Counted from the stretch's first letter, positions 28,831 through 38,677 are shown. The stretch: 64,000 nt of DNA from Alkaliflexus imshenetskii DSM 15055 (GCF_000517065.1 NZ_KI912105.1:1932820-1996819), one strand, 5' to 3'. Made by a program: numbers and translations. Notes: generated by a model not told the origin, from the sequence alone.

Positions 28831-29232
28831 ATGTCAGAAAGAGTTCCAATCCGAGTTACCTGTGCCATCATCAAAATTGAAGGCAAATATCTGGTTACAC
28901 AACGCAGCAGCCAAATGCAGCAGCCTCTGAAATGGGAGTTTCCAGGTGGTAAAATAGAAAACGGCGAGGACGAAACTGAATGTATCCTACGCGAAATACG
29001 CGAAGAACTGAACATCTGCATTAGGGTGACGGGACGGTTGACACCTGTTACCCAACACTATGCCAATATTTCAATCACCCTCATTCCTTTTTTAGCAGAA
29101 TATGTGTCAGAAGACATCATGCTTGCGGAACATTGCTGCTACCAGCTCATTGAAAAATCTGAATTGATGCAGTTTAATTGGACCGATGCCGACATTCCCA
29201 TTGTGGCGGAACTGATGCAATCTGAATTTTAG
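28831..29232 (+). CDS. Nudix hydrolase, MutT-like
   Basis: 133 residues. The Nudix box spans GGKIENGEDETE and REIREELNI, keeping the catalytic REIREE with the preceding Glu; the usual Gly near the end is replaced by Asn. The start VTCAIIKIEGKYLVTQRS and the KWEFPGGK strand resemble (deoxy)nucleoside triphosphate pyrophosphohydrolases that cleanse oxidised nucleotides. The exact substrate is not decidable. It converges on the M24 peptidase gene with an 11-bp gap. Confidence 0.9.
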   Translation: MSERVPIRVTCAIIKIEGKYLVTQRSSQMQQPLKWEFPGGKIENGEDETECILREIREELNICIRVTGRLTPVTQHYANISITLIPFLAEYVSEDIMLAEHCCYQLIEKSELMQFNWTDADIPIVAELMQSEF

Positions 29233-29243
29233 CCACCCAACTA

Positions 29244-30434
29244 TTATACCAGCATCATGCCCGGATGATGACCTGTGAGGCAACGTCCGCCGGCCGGAGT
29301 AACCACAAATGTGTTTTCGATGCCCACCATACCAATGCCTTTGATGCCTTTTTTTGGTTCCACGGCCAATACCACGTTCTCTTGCAAAGGCTCATTAAAA
29401 CCTTTAGCCAACACAGGTATCTCATCAACCGTTAATCCGATGCCGTGCCCAAGAAACTTAACCTGCCGTTTGCCAAAGCCCATGAAATTTTCCAGAAAAT
29501 CTGGCTTTAATTCGCCCATCACGGTGTCATAAATATCTGCGGGAATGTTACCCGGCTTGAGCATTTCAGCAATTCGGTTTTGGATATCGACACACTGGTG
29601 GTGAATCTCCAGCACTTCAGCGGGCAGTTCGCGACCAAACATATAGGTCATGGTTTTATCAGTGTGATAGCCGTTAACAGCCAGTCCCATGTCCAGAAAT
29701 ACAAGGTCGCCTTTTCTCAATTTGTGATAGCGACTACCAAGTCCTGGCATGGCAGGGTTCATGCCAAAATTACCTCCGGGGCCATTGAAACTGGTTGGGT
29801 ATATCGAACTTTCGCCAAAACCGATTTGACCTACCACCATCTCGGTATCAAACATATTGAAGCGTGCCGTTCCCATGTGCCCCTCTTCCAACATCACCTT
29901 ATATACTTCAGCGGCAAAATCCAGTTCAGTCATTCCTTCGCGCAACAACTGGGGCACGCGTTCCTCCATCACCCGGCGGTGAATGATGCCCGCTTCCTCC
30001 ATAAACCGCATTTCCCACTCGCTCTTAACCGAGCGAATCTGGCCAATTTGAGAATCGAGTGACTGAACGCCTGAAAAGGGAAAACTCTTTTGAAGCCGCT
30101 GGTACATGGCCATAGGCACAAATTCTGTTTCAAGATATACATTGCCTGAGAAGGGCGGATAGGCAGCAGCCACATCCCGATAACTCTCCATAGGCCGGAT
30201 ATCTGAAAACAAGGACTCATTGAGTGTACGTTCAAGGCTTCGCTTCACCCACAAAGTGGCATCTCCTGTTCTGGTTATCAGCAGAAGTCCTTCAGGCATG
30301 GAACCGGTAAAATAGAGCAAGTTGACTTTGCTAAAAATCAACGCGGTTTCCCATTGGGGATTCTCCATATCCATCTGTTTGCGGAATCGTTCCATCCGCC
30401 CGTGTAATTCTGATGCCGGTACCTGATTGTTCAT
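29244..30434 (-). CDS. M24-family (Xaa-Pro type) metallopeptidase
   Basis: 396 residues. N-terminal creatinase-like domain to about 155, then the pita-bread fold with metal ligands: Asp in FLDMGLAVNGYHTDK, His in GHGIGLTVDEIPV, and Glu in AVEPKKG and GIENTFVV. The domain order matches Xaa-Pro peptidases (PepQ/PepP group). It probably cleaves Xaa-Pro dipeptides or N-terminal Xaa-Pro bonds in the cytoplasm. It is transcribed alone. Confidence 0.9.
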   Translation of the reverse strand: MNNQVPASELHGRMERFRKQMDMENPQWETALIFSKVNLLYFTGSMPEGLLLITRTGDATLWVKRSLERTLNESLFSDIRPMESYRDVAAAYPPFSGNVYLETEFVPMAMYQRLQKSFPFSGVQSLDSQIGQIRSVKSEWEMRFMEEAGIIHRRVMEERVPQLLREGMTELDFAAEVYKVMLEEGHMGTARFNMFDTEMVVGQIGFGESSIYPTSFNGPGGNFGMNPAMPGLGSRYHKLRKGDLVFLDMGLAVNGYHTDKTMTYMFGRELPAEVLEIHHQCVDIQNRIAEMLKPGNIPADIYDTVMGELKPDFLENFMGFGKRQVKFLGHGIGLTVDEIPVLAKGFNEPLQENVVLAVEPKKGIKGIGMVGIENTFVVTPAGGRCLTGHHPGMMLV

Positions 30435-30668
30435 AGTGGTTTATATATCTACAAATTGCTATATATGTCAATTTGGCTGGAAAACTATTTCATTAACAAA
30501 AAATTATCGAACCAGTTAACCTGGAAATAAAACCATCAAAAATAGGGTTTTATTGATGAAAAATAGCCCATACAACTCAAATCTGCATGCAAATGTCTGC
30601 AATTCCATCTGACAAACATTTGTAATTGCAAGAAAAACACTATTTTCGGGGTAGTATCGCCAACCCTT

Positions 30669-31460
30669 ATGAAAAAACTCAAACTTTACCAGGTAGATGC
30701 CTTTACGGATCGCCTGTTTGCGGGTAATCCTGCGGCCGTTTGCATTCTTGACGAATGGCTGGACGAGGCCATGATGCAAAATATCAGCGCCGAAAACAAC
30801 CTGGCCGAGACAGCCTTCATTGTGCCTCGACATGAATATTGTGAAATTCGTTGGTTTACCCCCACCATTGAGGTGGATTTATGTGGTCACGCTACTTTGG
30901 CTTCGGCTCATGTGTTGCTGAATATTCTCAATCCTGAAAAATCGGCCATCCAATTTATAGCTCCACGAGCCGGCACTCTCTTTGTTACACAAGAAAACGA
31001 CATCCTCTATCTTGATTTTCCAACAGACACGCTTCGTGAATGCAACATCTATACCCATATAGAAGAGTGTATTGGCCAAAGGGTGAAACGCATCTATAAA
31101 GGCAAAACCGATTACATTGCCCTCCTTGGCAACGAAAAAGATGTGCTGGCGGTAGAGCCAAACCTTCAGGAAATTGCAAAACTTCAGGCTCGTGGCCTCA
31201 TCGTCACAGCGGCAGGCAACGATGTTGATTTTGTGTCGCGCTTCTTTGCGCCCCAGTCGGGCATCGATGAAGACCCGGTAACGGGCTCGGCCCACACCTC
31301 ACTGATTCCACTATGGGCAGGTATCCTAAACAAAAAAGAGATGACAGCCCTCCAACTTTCAAAGCGAGGGGGCAAACTGCTGTGTGTAGACAATGGCGAC
31401 CGCTGTCTGATAGGTGGCAATGCACGTTTGTACCTGACAGGTGAAATATATATTGATTGA
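30669..31460 (+). CDS. PhzF-family isomerase
   Basis: 263 residues. The start KLYQVDAFTDRLFAGNPAAV carries the NPAAV motif. AENNLAETAFI has the catalytic Glu, and VDLCGHATLASAHVL and DEDPVTGSAHTSL are the GHAT and DPVTGSAH motifs. Family members act as diaminopimelate-epimerase-like isomerases. No phenazine genes are near, so a housekeeping or detoxifying role is more likely. It lies just upstream of a frameshifted membrane protein gene. Confidence 0.9.
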   Translation: MKKLKLYQVDAFTDRLFAGNPAAVCILDEWLDEAMMQNISAENNLAETAFIVPRHEYCEIRWFTPTIEVDLCGHATLASAHVLLNILNPEKSAIQFIAPRAGTLFVTQENDILYLDFPTDTLRECNIYTHIEECIGQRVKRIYKGKTDYIALLGNEKDVLAVEPNLQEIAKLQARGLIVTAAGNDVDFVSRFFAPQSGIDEDPVTGSAHTSLIPLWAGILNKKEMTALQLSKRGGKLLCVDNGDRCLIGGNARLYLTGEIYID

Positions 31461-31484
31461 AAACCAAACCATTTACCCAAACCC

Positions 31485-32392
31485 ATGAAACCCATCATAT
31501 CGTTCGAAAAAATCATTATCTGTATCATCCTGTCAATTGGACTTTTGGGAGGCGTGGCACTAATATTCCTGAAAATACCGCCCATTATCCCTTCCATCTT
31601 TATTGCCATGGCTATTTCCACCCTGGTGTTTTATTTTTTGGGAGGCATCGAAATTCATATTTCGACATGGGGCCGGTGAAACTGAGTGGCAGTATTGCAG
31701 CCCTTATTGGGAGTGCCTTTTTTATTAACTGGCAACTGTCGGGACAACAAACCAACCCTGAGGGCACACTCTTTATAAATCCACAACTGTATGCAATAAA
31801 TAACGATGGCAATAAACTAGGGAAAATTACAGTTCGTACCATACAACTTATCGAGGATAATCAACTGTTTGTGAACGACTCCGTGCTATTTGGACAACTC
31901 GACTTGCGAGGACTAAAACTGAACAGCCAATTTGATGTCAATTCCAGACAGGAGTTTAAGCTGGGAGAGATTACACCACAAAACCTCAAGGAAATAGGGC
32001 TTTTTAACGAGTTGAAATCCGAAAAATATCTGGAAGTAACCTACAATATGGAACTGGGGCAGAACCTAACGACTACCATCAGTTATGGCGATTCACGGCT
32101 TTTCAGAGAACAGTACGAGGGGCAATACGAAGACCTCCCGTTCGCAGTAAATCCGGTAGTGATATCGGGACGTGACCGTGGTAATGGCCTACGAACCATG
32201 GTGACCCAAAAAGGAACTGCTGCCGCACATATCACCGATGTGCCTCTGGCCAGTGGGCAAAATATCCTGATAGACCACCTCGACGATTACATCTATCTTG
32301 TTAGAACCCGAAGTGCCAACACCAGCGATAATTCCCGCCCCTATTTTGTACAATATCAAATTATCGGGCTGGGCAGAGGGGTAAAGCGATAA
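31485..32392 (+). pseudogene. Membrane protein gene interrupted by a frameshift
   Basis: The first frame encodes MKPIISFEKIIICIIL and a second hydrophobic stretch up to FYFLGGIE, then stops at 31679. The rest, from FDMGPVKLSGSIAALIGSAFF to the C-terminus, is in the -1 frame and ends at 32392. Adding one base in the A run at 31651-31653 would read smoothly as GGIENSYFDMGPVKLSG. A one-base deletion or sequencing error is therefore the simplest explanation. A slippery T-TTT-TTG at 31634-31640 also sits in frame. The restored product would be about 300 residues: membrane anchor helices plus a soluble domain, function unknown. Confidence 0.65.
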
Positions 32393-32558
32393 TAGGCATA
32401 CCTACTTTCCTCCCAATAATCAGTCGCACTAAAATGCATCTTGGTGCTTAAAAGTTACGAACTAGGAAAGCTTAGAATGACAGTGCATCAATGAAAAATC
32501 GACTGCAAAATGATGCATCGCATCAACTACCATTTTGAAAAAAGAAACGCACCCAATA

Positions 32559-33149
32559 ATGACCGAAAAATTCCAAAATAAATACCGCATTCCGTCTGCA
32601 CGTTTGCAAAATTGGGATTATCGATGGGATGGTGCATATTTTATAACCATCTGTACCCAAAACAGAAAGTGTTGTTTTGGTGAAATTGAAAATGGAAAAA
32701 TGATTTTGTCGGAAATTGGGAAAATTGTTGAAACCGAATGGTTAAAAACAACCGATTTACGGCCCGATATGAATTTACAATTGGATGCATATGTAATAAT
32801 GCCCAATCATTTTCATGCCATCATTATTATTGGAAAAAATGATTACAATAATAAACGGGGGGTGGAACGTAGAGACGCAATACATTGCGTCTCTACTACC
32901 GATACAACCACCACAACCAACAAACCAACAAAAAATCAATTTGGGCCACAATCAAAAAATTTGGCATCAATCATCCGTGGTTTTAAAACAGGTGTTACAA
33001 TTAATGCCCGGAAATTATATCCCAATTTTGCATGGCAACCGAGGTTCCATGACCACATTATTCGTGATAACGATTCATTTAAAAGAATACAAACGTATAT
33101 TCTGGAAAACCCCATAAAATGGGGAAATGATAAATTTTATAACCGATAA
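32559..33149 (+). CDS. REP-associated tyrosine transposase (RAYT, Y1_Tnp)
   Basis: About 196 residues. The start KYRIPSARLQNWDY and YFITICTQNRKCCFGEI are typical. HFH in MPNHFHAIIII is the HUH metal-binding motif, and the catalytic Tyr is in IQTYILENP. RAYTs are single-copy relatives of IS200/IS605 transposases that mobilise or maintain REP palindromes. I prefer the ATG at 32559 over a TTG at 32535. The gene contains a REP-like palindrome in frame at 32869-32896, coding the low-complexity stretch that interrupts the domain. Confidence 0.9.
   Translation: MTEKFQNKYRIPSARLQNWDYRWDGAYFITICTQNRKCCFGEIENGKMILSEIGKIVETEWLKTTDLRPDMNLQLDAYVIMPNHFHAIIIIGKNDYNNKRGVERRDAIHCVSTTDTTTTTNKPTKNQFGPQSKNLASIIRGFKTGVTINARKLYPNFAWQPRFHDHIIRDNDSFKRIQTYILENPIKWGNDKFYNR
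32869..32896. repeat. REP-like palindrome inside the RAYT gene
   Basis: GTAGAGACGCAA at 32869-32880, then TACA, then the exact reverse complement to 32896: a perfect 12-bp stem with a 4-base loop. This core is a widespread dispersed repeat in Bacteroidota and cyanobacteria. It is translated in frame (RRDAIHCVST) and followed by a Thr-rich run. Confidence 0.8.
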
Positions 33150-33250
33150 ATACTTCCACTAAAAGTTGACATTTCAGCCGAAATGGCAGAATAGGGCAGA
33201 TTATGGAATGCCGAAAATTGCCACATACACACAAAAGGTAGAATGTAGTC

Positions 33251-33490
33251 ATGATGGGCGCAACCTTTATTGAAAAACGTTGGTATAAAATTCATCTGTG
33301 AAAAGATATTGACATTTTGCAAAAAGGAACCGGTCGGCTAAAGCAACCAAAAGAATTGTCATTTAAAAAAGATATGATGGAATACTTTTCCGATTACGCT
33401 GCCTTGGTAGAGAAGATAGAGAACAGGGAACTTCGCGCAAGGGATATAAAAACCATTGTACGCTTTTACAATTCAAATTGCTACGATTAA
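33251..33490 (+). pseudogene. Decayed C-terminal fragment of a Bacteroidota protein
   Basis: One reading frame runs from ATGs at 33251/33254 through an in-frame TGA at 33299 to TAA at 33488. It encodes GATFIEKRWYKIHL, the stop, then LKQPKELSFKKDMMEYFSDY and a tail ALVEKIENRELRARDIKTIV. The tail resembles the C-terminus of a common secreted hypothetical protein of Bacteroidota. It is adjacent to the RAYT and seems to be debris. Confidence 0.4.
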
Positions 33491-33839
33491 TAGTATAAGG
33501 CAGGTCGGCTTGCCTCATTTAGGTTACAATATGACATCAACAAGGGTTTGATTGCTTTGAAGCCCGAAAAGAGATGTGCCAAACTCAAATGTAATTAAAA
33601 CTGTTCCGAACTACGTTTAGGCCTGATAGCATAATAAGTTAAACAAATGATGTTGCCCGTTGGAATTCCCCTACATACGTTGCCAGACGCCAAACAACTA
33701 ATAAACCACTGGTTATCAACGTGTGAATGATGTAACTATTGAATATAAAGATGTAATGCTTTCGCATAAAGTTGGGCTTAACTTACCTTAAATATTCCCA
33801 TTGATTTAAATACGGAATACCATCAACCAACTATGCGAC
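33491..33839. other. Intergenic region before the B12 radical SAM gene
   Basis: No gene seen. It contains one copy of a 15-base motif (GTGTGAATGATGTAA at 33721-33735) shared with two other intergenic sites. Confidence 0.5.
33721..33735 (+). promoter_or_regulatory. Shared 15-base motif, copy 1
   Basis: GTGTGAATGATGTAA, identical to the copies at 43592-43606 and 52981-52995 (there as the reverse complement). It lies 105 bases upstream of the B12 radical SAM gene. The flank resembles the third copy: TTATCAAC precedes it here and TCATCAAT precedes the minus-strand reading there. Confidence 0.5.
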
Positions 33840-35324
33840 ATGAAGGTGTTACTTATATATCCGAAGTATCCTGACTCATTTTGGAGTTTTACCCACGTGC
33901 TGCCATTTATCAAAAAAAAAGCGGCTGTTCCACCTCTGGGGTTGATTACCGTCTCGGCAATGCTGCCTGCCACATGGCAAAAAAAAATGATAGATTTGAA
34001 TGTGACCCCACTTCAGTCATTTGACATTATCTGGGCTGACTATGTATTTATCAGTGCCATGTACATTCAAAAAGAATCTGTAATCAAAATTATTGGTGAA
34101 TGCCAAAAACACGAAACCAAAATTGTTGCAGGAGGTCCTTTGTTTACTCAGGAATACATGGATTATCCTCAGATAGACCATTTCGTATTGAATGAAGCAG
34201 AAATTACACTGCCGCTATTTCTAGAAGATCTTAGCTCGGGGAAAACGCCTGAAAGAATTTACCAAACCAAAGAGTTCCCTTCGCTTAATAGAACACCAGT
34301 ACCCGATTATCACCTGCTCTCGCAAAAGGATTATGTTTTCATGAACATCCAGGTGTCTCGCGGATGTCCCTATTCTTGTGATTTCTGCGAGATTACCACC
34401 CTGTTGGGAAATAAAGTGCGCATGAAAGAAACACGGATGGTTCTTAAAGAGATGGAGGCATTATATGATTTGAATTGGCGAGGGCCTGTTCTTATTGTGG
34501 ATGATAACTTTATAGGAAACAAACATGTCGTTAAAAATGAACTGCTCCCGGCAATGAAAAAGTGGATGGTTGCTCATAAATATCCATTTACCTTCAATAC
34601 CGAAACATCGATAAATCTTGCGGATGATGAAGAACTCCTGAACCTAATGGTTGAGACTGGCTTTAAATCCACTTTCGTAGGTATCGAAACACCGGAAGAA
34701 ATGGCACTGCAAGAGTGTAATAAAAACCAAAATAAAAACCGTGACCTACTCGAGAGCGTGAAAACCATCCAAAGAGCAGGTATGCAGGTCTCAGGAGGTT
34801 TTATTGTGGGATTCGACAGCGATACGCCATCAGTTTTTCAAAGGCAAGTTGATTTCATACAGCAAAGCGGTATCGTTTCAGCAATGGTAGGATTGTTAAA
34901 TGCGCCTAAAAACACGCAGCTTTATAAACGTATGGAAGCCGAAAACAGGTTGACAAAAAATGCAACCGGTAACAACACCGACAGTTCAATGAATTTCATA
35001 CCTAAAATGAACTATCACGATTTGTTGGCGGGCTATCATAAAATAATACATGACATCTATGATGCAAAACCTTTCTATAACAGAATTCGGCAATGTTTAA
35101 TCAACTATCGCAAGCCTGGCGTGGCGTACAGAAAAAAAGAATATAAGTACGTTAAAGGATTCGTTAAATCGGTGTTAATACTGGGTTTTGTAGATAAAGG
35201 CAGGTTAGAGTACTGGAAATTGCTGATGTGGATTCTGATTAAAAAACCTCAGCATTTAATTGACGCCCTTGTTTTCACTGTATATGGCTACCATTTTAGA
35301 ACTGTATATGGATTACGTACCTAA
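33840..35324 (+). CDS. B12-binding radical SAM protein (DUF4070-like C-terminus)
   Basis: 494 residues. N-terminal Rossmann-like cobalamin-binding domain to about 155, then radical SAM with CxxxCxxC in SRGCPYSCDFCEITTLLG at about residue 175. The C-terminal region matches the DUF4070 type found in HpnP-like methylases. Typical members use methylcobalamin to methylate unreactive carbons, or modify lipids and natural products. No hopanoid or cofactor cluster is nearby. The substrate is unknown. It carries a shared upstream motif and may belong to the stress-associated genes that follow. Confidence 0.85.
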   Translation: MKVLLIYPKYPDSFWSFTHVLPFIKKKAAVPPLGLITVSAMLPATWQKKMIDLNVTPLQSFDIIWADYVFISAMYIQKESVIKIIGECQKHETKIVAGGPLFTQEYMDYPQIDHFVLNEAEITLPLFLEDLSSGKTPERIYQTKEFPSLNRTPVPDYHLLSQKDYVFMNIQVSRGCPYSCDFCEITTLLGNKVRMKETRMVLKEMEALYDLNWRGPVLIVDDNFIGNKHVVKNELLPAMKKWMVAHKYPFTFNTETSINLADDEELLNLMVETGFKSTFVGIETPEEMALQECNKNQNKNRDLLESVKTIQRAGMQVSGGFIVGFDSDTPSVFQRQVDFIQQSGIVSAMVGLLNAPKNTQLYKRMEAENRLTKNATGNNTDSSMNFIPKMNYHDLLAGYHKIIHDIYDAKPFYNRIRQCLINYRKPGVAYRKKEYKYVKGFVKSVLILGFVDKGRLEYWKLLMWILIKKPQHLIDALVFTVYGYHFRTVYGLRT

Positions 35325-35472
35325 ATGAAAGTAACATGTCAGTACTTTTTAAAATATGTTGACTTGAAGCCTGCCATCCACAGATTTAAAAAACAGCACA
35401 GAATGGCCTTCGCAACAATGTTGAGAACTTATAGGCAGGCACGAATCAACCAAACCATTAAAAATCAATTAG

Positions 35473-37794
35473 ATGAACAATAAAATTACATATAAAGACA
35501 AATTTAGTGGCAAAACCGATTTAAATATCCCGTTTTTGCTTAACAACACAAATAAGCTTAAGAGCAACACCCTGGTTAATGAGTCAGAAATAAGGTATCG
35601 CCGATTATTTGAATCCGCGAAAGATGGGATACTCATATTAGATTTCAAAACAGGTAAAATTGTTGATGCCAACCCATTTATCATGAACCTCATCGATTGT
35701 TCATTGCAGAGCATAATTGGTTGTCAGCTATGGGAAATAGGCCTATTTCGAAACAAACAACAGTCGCAAAAAGCCTTTAACAAACTCAAAGCAACCGGAT
35801 ATATACGTTTTGAGGATATGCCCATACTACGAAAGAATGGAACAATAACCGAAGTGGAGTTTATAAGCAATGTATACACAGAGTATAACAACAAAGTAAT
35901 TCAGTGCAACATCAGAGACATAACGCAACGGCGACAAATTGAGAAAGCCCAGCAACTAACACTTGATATCCTCTCGCGTATAAGCGTTAGAACCGATTGG
36001 CGAGTATTGGCTCTTGAAATACTTAAGCAGATAAAAACATTTACTGGGATGGAGGCTGTTGGCATCAGACTCAACGGTACCGAAAAACAATTTGAAAATT
36101 TGTCGATTGGACTGCCTAAGTATTTTTCTATGGCTAAAAAACACTTGAAATCAACAGACATAAAAACCAGCCATAAAGGCATTAAACCACTTCTTGAGTG
36201 CGTGTGTAATAACGTTTTATTTGGCTATACGAATCCGGCACTTCCATATTTCACCGAAAAGGGCAGCTTTTTTTCGAGTAACGTAACAGAAATGTTGCCT
36301 TCAAAATCACACGAAGAGCTAACTGCTGGTCACAATCCGGCATGCAATTTATCCTGCTATGAGTCGGTGGCTTTTATTCCATTACGCTTTGAGCAACAAA
36401 CGATAGGGATTCTTCAATTGATAGACAAGCGCCCTCATGCATTAAACCTTGATATAATCGATCTTCTAGAGAGTGTCGGGAACCTGATTGGGATTGCTTA
36501 CACCAGACTTAAATACGAAAAAAAAATAACGGAGAGTGAGAAAAAAATCTCCGTACAACTTGACGCATTTACCAAGCTTAACAGCGAATACCAGGTTCTG
36601 AACAGCAACTTGACAGAGAAAATCGAACAGATTCAACATATCAATTCTGAACTGGTTATGGCAAAGCAGAAGGCGGAAGAGTCCGACAACCTCAAATCGG
36701 CATTTTTATCAAACATGAGTCATGAAATCAGAACGCCCTTAAATGCCATAATAGGATTTTCAAACCTGCTGGCCTACACAGATACAGAAAATACCAAACT
36801 GGCAGAATTTGTGCAGATTATAAACTCCAGCGGTGACCACTTGTTAACCATCATCAACGATATTCTTGATATGTCACGAATTGAGTCGAACCAGCTCATT
36901 ATTAAGTCAGAGCCCGTCAGTCTAAATAAAATTCTCTTTGAACTATTAAAGACATACGAGCAATCAGCTGCAAACAAGAAAATTACAATCAAATCTGACA
37001 TTGATGATTCATATGAAAGGCTCTGCATCATTTCAGATGAAAACAGAATAAAACAGGTGCTTTGTAATCTGCTAAACAACTCAATTAAGTTTACCAAAGA
37101 AGGAGGAGTTGAGTTTGGCTACAACCTAATACCCGGATTTGTTGAGTTTTTTGTAAAAGATACCGGAATTGGAATCGACAAAAAAAATCATGACATGGTA
37201 TTTCACAGGTTCAGGCAAATTGAAAGCAAAGGAAGCATTGTATATGGCGGTAATGGCCTTGGGCTTTCCATTTCAAGAGCATTGGTGGAGAAATTAGGCG
37301 GCACCATTTCGTTACATTCAGAAGTTGGAAAAGGAACAGAATTCCGATTCACAATTCCATATAATGAAGTACTGGACTCTAGTAAACGGAATAAACCAGT
37401 TACAACACATACTAAAAACTTAACATGCCGAACAATTTTGCTAGTGGAAGATGACCTATATAGCCATGCCTATCTTGACAGGTTGCTTACCAGCAAGAAC
37501 TATAACCTATTGCATGCCTGGGATGGCAAAGAAGCAGTGAAGCTTGTAATGCGCAACCTTGAAATCTCATTGGTGTTGATGGATATAAAAATGCCAAAAA
37601 TGGATGGATTTCAGGCTTTAAAACTTATAAAAAACTTTAGACCCGAATTACCGGTAATTGCGCAAACGGCTTATGCCCTCAGCAACGACAAGGAAAAAGC
37701 CATAAATGAAGGCTTTGATAATTATTTATCAAAACCAATATCCGAAACAGAACTTTTCAACATGCTCTCCGGCACATTAAAATATGCGAAATAA
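35473..37794 (+). CDS. PAS/GAF hybrid histidine kinase with intact receiver
   Basis: 773 residues, cytoplasmic. PAS at about 40-160, GAF-like at about 165-345, coiled coil at about 350-400, HisKA with His417 (LSNMSHEIRTPLNA), HATPase (DTGIGI, GNGLGLS), and receiver at about 650-770 with acceptor Asp704 in LVLMDIKMPKMDGF. It is the only one of the window's three hybrid kinases that keeps a clear Asp in its terminal receiver. It lies 148 bp after the B12 radical SAM gene and 34 bp before a CsbD-like gene. Confidence 0.9.
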   Translation: MNNKITYKDKFSGKTDLNIPFLLNNTNKLKSNTLVNESEIRYRRLFESAKDGILILDFKTGKIVDANPFIMNLIDCSLQSIIGCQLWEIGLFRNKQQSQKAFNKLKATGYIRFEDMPILRKNGTITEVEFISNVYTEYNNKVIQCNIRDITQRRQIEKAQQLTLDILSRISVRTDWRVLALEILKQIKTFTGMEAVGIRLNGTEKQFENLSIGLPKYFSMAKKHLKSTDIKTSHKGIKPLLECVCNNVLFGYTNPALPYFTEKGSFFSSNVTEMLPSKSHEELTAGHNPACNLSCYESVAFIPLRFEQQTIGILQLIDKRPHALNLDIIDLLESVGNLIGIAYTRLKYEKKITESEKKISVQLDAFTKLNSEYQVLNSNLTEKIEQIQHINSELVMAKQKAEESDNLKSAFLSNMSHEIRTPLNAIIGFSNLLAYTDTENTKLAEFVQIINSSGDHLLTIINDILDMSRIESNQLIIKSEPVSLNKILFELLKTYEQSAANKKITIKSDIDDSYERLCIISDENRIKQVLCNLLNNSIKFTKEGGVEFGYNLIPGFVEFFVKDTGIGIDKKNHDMVFHRFRQIESKGSIVYGGNGLGLSISRALVEKLGGTISLHSEVGKGTEFRFTIPYNEVLDSSKRNKPVTTHTKNLTCRTILLVEDDLYSHAYLDRLLTSKNYNLLHAWDGKEAVKLVMRNLEISLVLMDIKMPKMDGFQALKLIKNFRPELPVIAQTAYALSNDKEKAINEGFDNYLSKPISETELFNMLSGTLKYAK

Positions 37795-37828
37795 TGCTCA
37801 TTCATTACAAATAATAAATTAAGTCGAA

Positions 37829-38011
37829 ATGGAAAATCAAAATAAAGGGTTTTGGGAGGTAAAAAAGGAGAAAATCAAAATTGAATTTCCCAATATTACC
37901 GATGATGATTTGATGTTTTATGACGGCAAAGAACAGATAATGCTGGATATGCTGAGTCATAAAATCGGAAAATCAAGGGAAGAGCTGCAAAAAATTATCA
38001 TAAACATCTAG
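37829..38011 (+). CDS. CsbD-like stress protein
   Basis: 60 residues, hydrophilic. It fits the CsbD pattern: KGFWEVKKEKIKIEFPNIT, DDDLMFYDGKEQIML, then a helix KIGKSREELQKII. CsbD proteins are general stress proteins of unknown mechanism. It sits between a hybrid kinase and an AraC-type regulator. Confidence 0.75.
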   Translation: MENQNKGFWEVKKEKIKIEFPNITDDDLMFYDGKEQIMLDMLSHKIGKSREELQKIIINI

Positions 38012-38057
38012 TGCTCTTTTGCAAAAAGAGTTATTGTAAAATGAATACCCATTATGG

Positions 38058-38615
38058 ATGAGTGAAACAACGCATTTAAAAATCAGGAATATGGCAAGCC
38101 ACCGGTGTGTTTCGATGGTGGAAGATGAGTTGAAAAAACTCCAGATTGAATATCGTTCTGTTGAATTGGGTGAGGTTGAGCTACTAAAAAACATTACGGA
38201 TTTACAGCGACATTTGCTTCAAGGCGTTTTGCTTCAAAGTGGTCTGGAGTTAATGAATAGCTCCAATGACGATTTGATATCAGAAATAAAGAGAGTTGTT
38301 CAGGATTGGATTGATCTGTCAGACATTGTGCCGGAGGAAACCTACTCTGCATATCTGAAGCGAAAACTGAACCATGACTACTCTTATTTGAGCCAAATAT
38401 TCTCTGTTGAGGAGGATACCACGCTCGAGCGGTACATTATTACCCAGAGAATTGAGCGTGTGAAGCAGCTTATTGCTGATGACAAACTAAGTATAAGCGA
38501 TATAACCTATAAAATGCACTACAGCAGTGTACCTCATTTATGTAATCAGTTCAAGAAATATACTGGCATTACCCCCGTTCAATTCAGACATTCGGTGGGT
38601 CAGGAAAAAGTTTGA
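38058..38615 (+). CDS. AraC-family regulator with an HMA-like N-terminal domain
   Basis: 185 residues. The C-terminal AraC DNA-binding domain is at about 85-178, with SDITYKMHYSSVPHLCNQFKK and TGITPVQFR. The N-terminal 60 residues align with the metal-binding HMA fold of the paralogue at 53120 (LKIRNM versus KIYIQNM), but the CxxC is reduced to SHRC here, with only the second Cys left. The fold may be kept while copper-type metal binding is lost. It is 46 bp downstream of csbD. Confidence 0.8.
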   Translation: MSETTHLKIRNMASHRCVSMVEDELKKLQIEYRSVELGEVELLKNITDLQRHLLQGVLLQSGLELMNSSNDDLISEIKRVVQDWIDLSDIVPEETYSAYLKRKLNHDYSYLSQIFSVEEDTTLERYIITQRIERVKQLIADDKLSISDITYKMHYSSVPHLCNQFKKYTGITPVQFRHSVGQEKV

Positions 38616-38677
38616 CCACACCAAACACAAAACCCTCCTTTTCAGGAGCTCCCAACACTGGGTTTAGTAATGATGGC

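Noticed and set aside
31634-31640. Programmed -1 frameshift at T-TTT-TTG
   Set aside because: Kept as a possibility only. Shifting there yields GRHRNSYF instead of the smooth GGIENSYF join, so a one-base deletion fits better.
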